Shown here in pieces: positions 1-7,070 of a stretch of DNA of 7,555 bases. A program made the position numbers and the translations under genes. Origin of the DNA: DATLXH01 sp035576005 (GTDB taxonomy: Bacteria; Acidobacteriota; Thermoanaerobaculia; Gp7-AA8); contig DATLXH010000068.1 of assembly GCA_035576005.1 (NCBI GenBank), positions 1-7,555 of the forward strand. The letters are read 5' to 3'. Within the stretch, counting starts at the first letter, position 1, and the number at the start of each line of letters is the position of its first letter. Under the pieces are notes generated by a model that ran no database searches, had not been told where the DNA came from, and was given only the letters and a program-made list of their open reading frames with translations.

Positions 1-1
1 G

Positions 2-541
2 ACGATCAACAACTCGGGGACCATCACCACGAGCGGAGGGCCCTACATGCAGTTCTATGACGGGGCTACGATCAACAACCTGAGTGGTGGAAACTTCAAC
101 CTCACCTCCGATGCCTCGTGGTACTCCGGCAGTGGAGCTGCTTCGACGTTCAACAACAGCGGAACGCTTCGAAAAACCGCCGGCGCAGGCACCTCGCAGT
201 TCGGCATCAACCTGATCAACAACGCCGGTGGAACGATCGAAGCAGCAGCGGGGACCCTCGCTCTCACGAATGGGTTCACCAATTCCGGCACCCTTTTCTT
301 CCCCATCAATGGCCTCACCACGTTCGGCCGCATCAACGTTTCAGGCGGCTTCACGCTGGGCGGAACGCTCGCCGCAACGACCGTCGGCGGTTACACCCCG
401 AACAGCGGCGACACGTTCCCCGTGCTCACCTATGGCTCCTACAGCGGCGCGTTTGGGACAAAGAGCCTCAACTATTCGGGAGGCTCGTTCACCGACAGCT
501 ACACGCCGACAACCATGACGCTGACGGCGGCCACCACAGCC
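2..541 (+). other. Domain: end of beta-solenoid (autotransporter/FHA-like) with cap
   Basis: Window codons 1-180 show repeated short strands of the form 'INNSGTI', 'TFNNSGTL', 'INNAGGTIEAAAGTL' and 'FTNSGTLFF', spaced roughly 15-30 residues apart. Asn ladders and Gly-Thr turns of this kind are typical of right-handed beta-helices in autotransporter and haemagglutinin-like passengers. A segment 'GGYTPNSGDTFPVLTYG' followed by 'SGAFG' and 'YTPTTMTLTA' ends it. In my recollection that arrangement closes many such solenoids. The domain is cut by the window edge, so its total number of turns cannot be given. The assignment rests on pattern reading, not on a profile search. Confidence 0.6.
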
Positions 542-3500
542 GTGTGCGTACCACCTCCAGCGAATCTCATCAGCTGGTATCGCGCGGAAGGGGATGCGAG
601 CGACGGGACCGGTCCGAATCACGGAACATTCGTCAATGGTGCGACCACCGCACCGGGTAAGGTTGGCAGCGCTCTGGCGTTCAATGGAGCGAGCGCCTAT
701 GTGAACATCCCGGACTCCGCGTCTCTGCGCCCGGCCGGTCTCACCCTCGAAGGCTGGTTCAAGATCAATAGTACGGCGACGCCGCAACTGCTCGTCTCGA
801 AGACGTTTGGAACCGGGAGCGGACATTCGTACAAGCTCTGGGTCGACGCGGGACTTCTCCAGGCCGGAGTGGCCGCGCCAGCCGGCACGCTCGGCGATGT
901 CAGCGTAGCCTTCGCACCAACAGCTGGCACCTGGTATCACCTGGCCTTCACGTTCGACCCGACCGCACAGACGATGAAGCTGTATGCGAACGGCGCACTG
1001 GCGAGCTCGGTCACAGCCTCGAAGGTCATCTCCTACGATACTCATCCAGTGCTCATCGGGGCCGAGATCCTGAATGACACGACAGTCACGAACTTTCTGA
1101 CAGGCTTGGCGGACGAGGTCACGCTCTACAGTAACGCGCTCGCCGGTGCTGAGATCCTGTCAATTTTCAACGCGGGCACTGCGGGCAAGTGCTACACCGC
1201 GCCGCCCACGATCGGCGGCTTCACGGCCTCGCCTTCGACTGTGACTTCGGGCGGCAGCACCACGCTGAGCTGGACCACGGCGAATGCGACCGGTGTCACC
1301 ATCGACAACGGAGTCGGCGGGCAACCCACGATTGGCTCGGTGAGCGTCTCTCCAACGACCACGACGACCTACACTCTGACGGCCACTGGCCCAGGCGGAA
1401 CGGCGAGCGCAACAGTCACCGTGACCGTCAACCCAGCGGCTCCTTTCATCGGCAGCTTCACGGCGACACCGTCGACCCTGACCGCTGGTGGCAGCTCTAC
1501 ACTGACCTGGAACACGACTAACGCAACCAGTGTGACCATCGACAACGGTGTGGGCTCCCAACTCGCCAATGGCTCTGTGAGTGTCTCCCCAACAGCCACC
1601 ACGACCTACACACTCACGGCCACCGGTGCTGGCGGCACGAACTCGGCGACCGTCATGATCACGGTCAACCCGTTGCCGACGGTGAGCAGCTTCACGGCCA
1701 CACCTGCGAGCGTTCCGGCGGGCGGCTCGACCACATTGAGTTGGAACACGACGAACGCGACGAGTGTAACCATCGATAACGGCGTGGGAGCGCAGCCGGT
1801 GAACGGTTCGCTCAGCGTCACCCCATCGGCAACGACGACCTACACACTCACGGCGACAGGCGCGGGCGGAACGGCGAGCGCAACCGTCACGGTAACCATC
1901 AACCCGTTGCCGACGGTGAGCAGCTTCACGGCCACACCTGTGAGCATCCCAGCGGGCGGCTCGACCACGCTGAGCTGGTCGACCACGAACGCAAGCAGCA
2001 TCACCATCGACAATGGTGGAGGAACATTTACAACAGCCAGCGGCTCGGTGAGCGTCACGCCATCCGCAACGACGACCTACACACTGACAGCGACAGGCGC
2101 GGGCGGAACGGCGAGCGCAACAGTCACCGTAACCATCAACCCTTTGCCGACTGTGAGCAGCTTCGCCGCGTCACCTTCGACTATCCCGGCCGGCGGCTCA
2201 ACCACCTTGGGCTGGACCACGACGAACGCCACGAGCGTGACAATCAGTAACGGTGTCGGTGGGCAGCCTGCGAACGGCTCAGTGAGCGTTAGCCCGTCCA
2301 CAACGACCACGTATACACTCACGGCGACAGGCCCGGGCGGAACGGCAACCGCAACCGTCACCGTAACCATCAGCCCGTTGCCGACGGTGAGCAGCTTCAC
2401 GGCCACACCTGCGAGCATTCCAGCGGGCGGCTCGACCACGCTGAGCTGGTCGACCACGAACGCAAACAGCATCAGCATCGACAATGGTGGGGGAACGTTC
2501 ACAACAGCCAGCGGCTCGGTGAGCGTCATGCCATCCGCCACGACGACCTACACACTCACGGCGACAGGCCCAGGCGGAACGGCGAGCGCAACCGTAACCG
2601 TAACCATCAACCCGCTGCCGACGGTGAGCAGCTTCACGGCGACACCTGCGAGCATTCCAGCGGGCGGCTCGACCACGCTGAGCTGGTCAACCACGAACGC
2701 AAGCAGCATCACCATCGACAATGGTGGAGGAACATTTACAACAGCCAGCGGCTCGGTGAGCGTCACGCCATCCGCAACGACGACCTACACACTGACAGCT
2801 ACAGGCCCGGGCGGAACGGCCACCTCAACGGTCACCGTAACCATCAACCCGCTGCCGACGGTGAGCAGCTTCACGGCCACACCAGCGAGCATCCCGGCCG
2901 GCGGCTCAACCACCTTGGGCTGGACCACGACGAACGCTACGAGCGTGACAATCAGTAACGGTGTCGGTGCGCAGCCGGCGAACGGCTCGGTGAGCGTCAG
3001 CCCGTCCACAACGACGACCTACACACTCACGGCTACAGGCCCAGGCGGAACGGCAACCTCAACCGTCACCGTAACTATCAACCCGTTGCCAACGGTGAGC
3101 AGCTTCACGGCGACACCTGCGAGCATCCCAGCGGGCAGCTCGACCACGCTAAGCTGGTCGACTACGAACGCAAACAGCATCACCATCGACAATGGTGGGG
3201 GAACGTTTACAACAGCCAGCGGCTCGGTGAGCGTCACCCCGTCCACAACGACCATCTATACGCTCACGGCAACAGGGCCGGGTGGAACAGCAACGTCAAC
3301 GGTGACCGTAACAGTCAGCTCGTTGCCAACGGTGAGCAGCTTCACGGCGTCACCTTCGACGATCCCGGCCGGCGGCTCAACCACCTTAAGCTGGACCACG
3401 ACGAATGCCACGAGCGTGACAATCAGTAACGGTGTCGGTGCGCAGCCGGCGAACGGCTCGATCAGCGTCAGCCCGTCAACAACGACCACCTACACGCTCA

Positions 3501-6500
3501 CGGCAACGGGGCCGGGTGGAACATTAACGTCAACGGTGACCGTAACAGTCAACTCGTTGCCAACGGTAATCAACTTCACCGCGACGCCGGGCAGCGTGCC
3601 TGCCGGCAGCAGCTCCACGTTGAGCTGGACGACAGCGAACGCCACGAGCGTGACCATCGATAACGGAGTAGGAGCACAGCCGGCCAACGGATCGGTGAGC
3701 GTCACTCCCGCTACCACCACGACATACACGATTACAGCCTCAGGTCCTGGCGGATCTGCGAGTGCAACAGTGACAGTAACTGTCAACCCGTTAGTCAATG
3801 TGGTCAGCTTCACTGCTACGCCTTCGACAGTTCCGGCGGGCGGCTTCACAGCCCTCAACTGGACTACCACCAACGCTACGAGCGTCACCATCGACAACGG
3901 AGTCGGACCGCAGCCCGTGAACGGTTCCGTCACCGTCTTTCCAGCCGGAACAACGACCTACACGCTGACCGCCACAGGCCCGGGTGGAACCGCGACTGCC
4001 AGTGTCACAGTGAGCGTCGATGCACCCTCGATTATCAGCTTCACGGCCACGCCTCCGACCATCACTGAAGGCGGCTCAACTACCCTGCGCTGGACCACCA
4101 CCAATGCTACGAGCGTCGTGATCAACAATGGCGTCGGCAGTCAGTCGGCGAACGGTTCGGCGGATGTCCTGCCGACGGTCACGACGGTTTACACGCTGAC
4201 GGCCATCGGACCCGGCGGTACCAGCTCGTCCACGCTCACAGTCACAGTGACAATCAATCCCGCCGCGCCACTGGTGAACTCGTTTACGGCAACTCCCGAC
4301 ACCATCATTGCGGGCAACAGTGTGACACTTGCCTGGACGACCTCGGGAGCCACCGGCGTTTCCATCGATCACGGCATCGGGAACAAGACCGCTTCTGGAT
4401 CGATCGTTGTCTCACCCGAAGTGACGACCACTTACGAGCTCACGGCCACCGGACCAGCCGGTTCGGTTACGCGATCCGTGACTGTGACGGTGATTCCTAG
4501 AACGGCGATCATCAACTTCACGGCCTCACCGATCCGGATCAGGAACGGGGAGTCGGCCACGCTACTTTTCTCAACCGTCAGCGCGACAACCGTGACCATC
4601 GACAACGGGATCGGCAACGTTCCCTCGAGCGGTTCGATCACTGTTTCTCCGGCTTCCACCACGACATACACCATGACGGCACAAGGTCAGGGCCTGACGC
4701 TGACTGCTCAGGCAATCGTGGAAGTGATCGTCGAGCCTCTGGTCGTGGTTTCCTCATTCCCCACCGGACTCATCCAGAGAGCGGACGAGGGGGGCGATAC
4801 CAATAGTTACGTCCTTACGAACGTGGGCGGCTCCGATACACAAATCACTCTGCTTCAGACCGGCAGGTTCTTCACCCAGTCGCCATCGAGCTTCGTTCTT
4901 GCTCCCGGCGCGAACCAGGTGATTACTATCGTTGGAAATCCGGTGGCTGCCGGCGCCTACGGAGGAAACTCAATGCCCTCGGGGAACGGCGTGCCCCCAG
5001 GGATGAACATACCAGTCCGCCTACTCTCCGCGGAACCACCGTCCGGAACCGTGCTGCCGATCCCTTCGAGCAACCGACTCGACCTCACCTCTCCTGATGG
5101 CTCCGTCGACTTCCACAACGAAGGGACAGCGACCCTTCGAGGGATACTGGTATCGGACGTTCCGTGGCTTGTGCCCCAGGAAGGTATCGTTACGATCCCG
5201 CCTGGCGCGACAGTCACGGTCTTCTTCACAATCGATCGCTCCAAGCGACCGGATTCCGGCGCCCTCAACGGTTCGGTGACCGGGACGCTGTCGCTGGTCT
5301 ACGCCGATGGCCCGGGCGGATCCTCGACCGTCGGATCGATTCGACCGCTCGGCACCACACCTCCGCCATCCACATCCAAACCAGTCACCGTGATTGATAC
5401 CGCTACGCCGCTCATCAAGCAACTAGGACCTCCGCCACTCAAGCCGGGCGAAGTGGCTCTGGTCATTCCGGGCATCGGACGCGCCGACGGCGCGGTGGCG
5501 GACCTGTCGATCACCAACTCAGGGGCACCGGTTTCTCTTAACGGCGTAAACCTCTTCTTTTCGCGGAGCGGGACCTCAGCCTCCCTTTCCCAGACTGCAG
5601 TCCTGGCTCTTTCTCCAAACCTGCCGGTCGCGTTCGGCGATATGAGCCGGACCATATTTGGCAGCTCGGCTACCAGCGGGACTCTTCAGATCCGGAGCGA
5701 TGACTCCTCGAAGATTTCCACTCACGTAAGTATGGTGAACTCTGTCAGCCCGAGGGGAACCTACAGCGGATCGTTGGCTGTCTTCCGTTCCGACCGCGCA
5801 TCCGGGCCCAACCAGGCTGTGATGCTGGCCGGAGTGCGAAATGATTCCGGCAACCGTAGCGATCTCTACCTGCAGGAAGCTGCGGGTCTGCCCGCGCTCG
5901 CCAGGACCGAATTCTTCGACGTTCGAGGGAGGAAGTTGAATAGCCGGGTCGACGAAATCGGTGCGTTCGGCGTCATCGAACTTCGGGGAATCGTGCCTGC
6001 GGGAGCGGTCACGGCGGTGGTCACGAATACGAGTCAGAACAACGCCAGGATCGTCGCGCAGGCCATGATTCTGGATCAGGCCACTGGCGATCTGACGAAT
6101 ATTGTCGATTGGAACGCACGCAACGGCGTGCGAGCCGATGCCGCTCAACTGCTGCCGCTGGTCGTGACAACCGAGCAGGAAGCTCGACCACGCACGGAGC
6201 TAACCATCGTCAACAGTGGAACCGAAGTGAGCACCGGTACTGTGACGCTATTCGTCCCCGGTCAGGGACGGAAACGTTCTAGCAGACCTGCAGGCGGAGC
6301 CGGCAGCGTTGCCATCCAGTCGATGGCAACCACCTCCAGGCAGATTACTCTCGCGCCGGGCGAGGCTCAGCTTGTCAGTGACGTGATGGGCATCATGGAC
6401 GCTGGTGGAAAATCCTCTGCCGGTTACGTCGTCTTCGCCCCGGAGGCAGGTTCCAGGTTCACAGTCACGGGCCGATCGTACGCAACCGCCGGTGCGAGCT

Positions 6501-6937
6501 TCGGAACGGGCATTCCTTCAACGGCATTAACGAGTGGTCTGCGTGTCGGGGAAAGCCGAAAGATCGCCGGTCTCGAAGATGCATCGACCGCGAGTGTGCG
6601 CGGTGCCAAACCCGGTACGTTCCGTACGTCTCTCGGTCTGATCGAGACCTCCGGTCAACCGGTCACGGTTCGGGTGACGGTGCGCTTCGCGGCAGCTGTG
6701 CCGGGTGGTCTGGTTGAGGTTCGTGCTACATCCACGAAGGAATATGTCCTGAGTGCGCGACAGGTGATGTCATTCCGGGAGATTGGCCGAGAGATTTTCG
6801 GCCCCGGACGGGAGTCGGTTGGGGATCTTCACAACCTGCAGATGGACATAGACGTCGTCCGTGGCCAGGGAGCCGTGATCCCCTACACGGTCTCAACCGA
6901 CAACGGTTCCGGCGATACTTTGATGAGACTCGAGTAA
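2..6937 (+). CDS. Giant repetitive exported/surface protein: beta-solenoid, LamG and 15 Ig-like repeats (5' partial)
   Basis: The frame is open from nt 2 to the TAA at 6935-6937, giving 2311 visible residues. No stop precedes the ATG at nt 47 in this frame, and the 15 codons before it (TINNSGTITTSGGPY) continue the same solenoid-like sequence, so the gene starts upstream and nt 47 is not the start. Order by window codon: beta-solenoid end (1-180), LamG-like jellyroll (about 183-397), fifteen Ig-like repeats (402-1579), degenerate Ig/ASH/BACON-like modules (1580-1817), four related C-terminal modules (1818-2311). The composition is rich in Thr, Ser, Gly, Ala and Val, with only two Cys, as expected of an exported stalk-like protein. 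No catalytic motif, transmembrane helix, LPXTG, PEP-CTERM or outer-membrane barrel is visible at the C-terminus. Role inferred: adhesion or matrix binding at the cell surface. The exact function is unknown. No neighbouring protein gene is in the window. Confidence 0.93.
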   Translation, partial: TINNSGTITTSGGPYMQFYDGATINNLSGGNFNLTSDASWYSGSGAASTFNNSGTLRKTAGAGTSQFGINLINNAGGTIEAAAGTLALTNGFTNSGTLFFPINGLTTFGRINVSGGFTLGGTLAATTVGGYTPNSGDTFPVLTYGSYSGAFGTKSLNYSGGSFTDSYTPTTMTLTAATTAVCVPPPANLISWYRAEGDASDGTGPNHGTFVNGATTAPGKVGSALAFNGASAYVNIPDSASLRPAGLTLEGWFKINSTATPQLLVSKTFGTGSGHSYKLWVDAGLLQAGVAAPAGTLGDVSVAFAPTAGTWYHLAFTFDPTAQTMKLYANGALASSVTASKVISYDTHPVLIGAEILNDTTVTNFLTGLADEVTLYSNALAGAEILSIFNAGTAGKCYTAPPTIGGFTASPSTVTSGGSTTLSWTTANATGVTIDNGVGGQPTIGSVSVSPTTTTTYTLTATGPGGTASATVTVTVNPAAPFIGSFTATPSTLTAGGSSTLTWNTTNATSVTIDNGVGSQLANGSVSVSPTATTTYTLTATGAGGTNSATVMITVNPLPTVSSFTATPASVPAGGSTTLSWNTTNATSVTIDNGVGAQPVNGSLSVTPSATTTYTLTATGAGGTASATVTVTINPLPTVSSFTATPVSIPAGGSTTLSWSTTNASSITIDNGGGTFTTASGSVSVTPSATTTYTLTATGAGGTASATVTVTINPLPTVSSFAASPSTIPAGGSTTLGWTTTNATSVTISNGVGGQPANGSVSVSPSTTTTYTLTATGPGGTATATVTVTISPLPTVSSFTATPASIPAGGSTTLSWSTTNANSISIDNGGGTFTTASGSVSVMPSATTTYTLTATGPGGTASATVTVTINPLPTVSSFTATPASIPAGGSTTLSWSTTNASSITIDNGGGTFTTASGSVSVTPSATTTYTLTATGPGGTATSTVTVTINPLPTVSSFTATPASIPAGGSTTLGWTTTNATSVTISNGVGAQPANGSVSVSPSTTTTYTLTATGPGGTATSTVTVTINPLPTVSSFTATPASIPAGSSTTLSWSTTNANSITIDNGGGTFTTASGSVSVTPSTTTIYTLTATGPGGTATSTVTVTVSSLPTVSSFTASPSTIPAGGSTTLSWTTTNATSVTISNGVGAQPANGSISVSPSTTTTYTLTATGPGGTLTSTVTVTVNSLPTVINFTATPGSVPAGSSSTLSWTTANATSVTIDNGVGAQPANGSVSVTPATTTTYTITASGPGGSASATVTVTVNPLVNVVSFTATPSTVPAGGFTALNWTTTNATSVTIDNGVGPQPVNGSVTVFPAGTTTYTLTATGPGGTATASVTVSVDAPSIISFTATPPTITEGGSTTLRWTTTNATSVVINNGVGSQSANGSADVLPTVTTVYTLTAIGPGGTSSSTLTVTVTINPAAPLVNSFTATPDTIIAGNSVTLAWTTSGATGVSIDHGIGNKTASGSIVVSPEVTTTYELTATGPAGSVTRSVTVTVIPRTAIINFTASPIRIRNGESATLLFSTVSATTVTIDNGIGNVPSSGSITVSPASTTTYTMTAQGQGLTLTAQAIVEVIVEPLVVVSSFPTGLIQRADEGGDTNSYVLTNVGGSDTQITLLQTGRFFTQSPSSFVLAPGANQVITIVGNPVAAGAYGGNSMPSGNGVPPGMNIPVRLLSAEPPSGTVLPIPSSNRLDLTSPDGSVDFHNEGTATLRGILVSDVPWLVPQEGIVTIPPGATVTVFFTIDRSKRPDSGALNGSVTGTLSLVYADGPGGSSTVGSIRPLGTTPPPSTSKPVTVIDTATPLIKQLGPPPLKPGEVALVIPGIGRADGAVADLSITNSGAPVSLNGVNLFFSRSGTSASLSQTAVLALSPNLPVAFGDMSRTIFGSSATSGTLQIRSDDSSKISTHVSMVNSVSPRGTYSGSLAVFRSDRASGPNQAVMLAGVRNDSGNRSDLYLQEAAGLPALARTEFFDVRGRKLNSRVDEIGAFGVIELRGIVPAGAVTAVVTNTSQNNARIVAQAMILDQATGDLTNIVDWNARNGVRADAAQLLPLVVTTEQEARPRTELTIVNSGTEVSTGTVTLFVPGQGRKRSSRPAGGAGSVAIQSMATTSRQITLAPGEAQLVSDVMGIMDAGGKSSAGYVVFAPEAGSRFTVTGRSYATAGASFGTGIPSTALTSGLRVGESRKIAGLEDASTASVRGAKPGTFRTSLGLIETSGQPVTVRVTVRFAAAVPGGLVEVRATSTKEYVLSARQVMSFREIGREIFGPGRESVGDLHNLQMDIDVVRGQGAVIPYTVSTDNGSGDTLMRLE
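545..1195 (+). other. Domain: LamG / concanavalin A-like jellyroll
   Basis: Window codons about 182-398. Hallmarks of the LamG_3-type jellyroll occur in order: 'LISWYRAEGDASDGTGPNHG' at the start, 'GKVGSALAFNGASAYVNIPD', 'LTLEGWFKI', 'WYHLAFTFDPTAQTMKLYANG', 'LIGAE' and the closing 'LADEVTLYSNALAGAEI'. Length (about 210 residues) fits the family. Such domains bind carbohydrates or other ligands, sometimes with Ca2+, but many bacterial copies have no known ligand. The only two cysteines of the visible protein flank it (codons at nt 545 and 1190), so a disulfide pinning its ends together is likely. It is the best candidate for the ligand-binding head of this protein. Confidence 0.85.
1910..2617 (+). 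repeat. Higher-order repeat copy 1 (Ig repeats 4-5-6, 708 bp)
   Basis: A three-repeat block in the order B-A-B (237+234+237 nt). It aligns without gaps to the adjacent block at a constant offset of 708 nt. Nt 1949-2091 match 2657-2799 with a single difference at 1981. Diagnostic residues also match in order: 'NASSI' with GGTGGAGGAACATTTACA in repeat 4, 'LGW' with 'TISNGVG' in repeat 5, and 'NANSI' with GGTGGGGGAACGTT in repeat 6. Confidence 0.85.
2618..3325 (+). repeat. Higher-order repeat copy 2 (Ig repeats 7-8-9, 708 bp)
   Basis: Direct tandem partner of the block at 1910-2617, with repeats 7, 8 and 9 matching 4, 5 and 6 respectively. The match is strongest in repeat 7. It weakens at the end of repeat 9, whose last part (3261-3333) resembles the end of repeat 10 (3495-3567; 4 differences in 73 nt) rather than that of repeat 6. 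The right boundary therefore seems overwritten by exchange with repeat 10. Confidence 0.83.
4739..5452 (+). other. Region: two degenerate Ig/ASH/BACON-like modules and Pro-rich linker
   Basis: Window codons 1580-1817. The first module contains 'SYVLTNVGGSDTQITLLQTG' and 'FVLAPGANQVITI', a pattern like ASPM/SPD-2/Hydin-type or 'DUF-type' Ig folds (a tn.G...v.i... strand followed by a ...l.pG....i strand). The second has 'LDLTSPDGSVDFHNEGTATL', then 'VPWLVPQEGIVTIPPGATV' and 'FTIDRSKRPDSGALNG', resembling BACON-like domains in which 'WL' precedes a 'G.i.pG' turn. It ends in a Pro/Thr-rich linker 'TTPPPSTSKP'. These are plausible spacer or binding modules. The family names are tentative and no active site is seen. 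Confidence 0.5.
5453..6934 (+). other. Region: four diverged copies of one C-terminal beta-rich module
   Basis: Approximate copies: M1 5453-5809, M2 5810-6139, M3 6140-6541, M4 6542-6934. Each has a motif like '(R/A)(T/S/D)(D/E/S)L.(I/L)': 'VADLSITNSG', 'RSDLYLQEAAG', 'RTELTIVNSG', 'RTSLGLIETSG'. A strand ending in aromatic or hydrophobic residues follows ('VNLFF', 'TEFFD', 'VTLFV', 'VTVRF'). M1 and M4 share a further segment, 'DMSRTIFG' (about 5639) and 'EIGREIFG' (about 6779). M2 ends 'MILDQATGDLTNIVDW' and M4 ends 'IPYTVSTDNGSGDTL', both a 'D..(T/S)GD' theme. I recall similar tails in secreted Acidobacteriota-type proteins but cannot name the family. The role is unknown. It could be a terminal binding or surface-attachment region. 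Confidence 0.5.
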
Positions 6938-6978
6938 GACGCCATTGGCGAGGACTGGTCTCATCAAGTCATTTCACC

Positions 6979-7013
6979 AGAGGGCGGGCTGCGATGCCCG
7001 CCCTCTTGTGTTG
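6979..7013 (+). terminator. Probable intrinsic terminator of the giant gene
   Basis: Begins 41 nt after the stop codon. A perfect 11-bp stem pairs 6979-6989 (AGAGGGCGGGC) with 6996-7006, around a 6-nt loop (TGCGAT). The tail TTGTGTT is T-rich but interrupted, so strength is uncertain. Position and stem stability make it the natural end of this transcript. Confidence 0.65.
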
Positions 7014-7044
7014 GGAATTGATCACTCCCGCCGCCGAGCGTCGT

Positions 7045-7070
7045 TTCCCCTCACCCGAGGGAGAGGGGAA
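7045..7070. repeat. REP-like intergenic palindrome
   Basis: Arms TTCCCCTC (7045-7052) and GAGGGGAA (7063-7070) are perfectly complementary. Inside them an A:A mismatch is followed by CCC/GGG, with GA at the centre. Palindromes of the 'CCCTCACCC...GGGAGAGGG' type are common dispersed intergenic repeats in many bacteria. No T-tract follows on the + strand, so it is less terminator-like than the hairpin just upstream. Whether it is repeated elsewhere in this genome cannot be seen here. Confidence 0.5.

Larger units (their letters stand above)
1205..4738 (+). repeat. Tandem array of 15 Ig-like repeats (77-81 aa each)
   Basis: Repeat starts, taken five residues before the Phe of 'SFTA(S/T)P', are nt 1205, 1442, 1676, 1910, 2147, 2381, 2618, 2855, 3089, 3326, 3560, 3794, 4025, 4268 and 4502. 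Spacings are 231-243 nt, all multiples of three. Each unit reads roughly: 'SFTATP', 'PAGGSTTLSW', 'TTNATSVTIDNG', a variable 'VGAQPANGSVSV' segment, 'TTTTYTLTATGPGG' and 'ATVTVTINPL'. The LxW Trp and the Tyr-containing strand suit an Ig-like beta-sandwich. The WDFGDG motif of PKD domains is absent. Two subtypes exist: A (78-aa core, 'NGVG.QPANGS') and B (79 aa, 'NGGGTFTTASGS'), B being repeats 4, 6, 7 and 9. Likely an extended stalk. Fold assignment is by inspection only. Confidence 0.92.

Noticed and set aside
47..49. ATG at nt 47 as the start codon of the giant gene.
   Set aside because: The frame is open to nt 2, the preceding residues continue the solenoid pattern, and no ribosome binding site precedes the ATG.
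341..1045. Antisense open frame of 234 codons opposite the solenoid and LamG region.
   Set aside because: Low-complexity Arg/Gly-rich translation typical of a G+C-rich shadow frame. The sense strand carries recognisable domains.
1160..4674. A ladder of antisense open frames of 71-154 codons across the repeat array.
   Set aside because: They recur with the repeat period, all end in the same 'PVAVSV' and lie opposite the clear coding frame. They are shadows of the repetitive sense codons.
1205..4738. CRISPR array or satellite DNA as the explanation of the periodicity.
   Set aside because: The period is 231-243 nt, always a multiple of three, with no spacers, and it encodes a continuous Ig-like protein.
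1205..4738. PKD domains.
   Set aside because: The diagnostic WDFGDG-type motif is missing from every repeat, so a general Ig-like label is safer.
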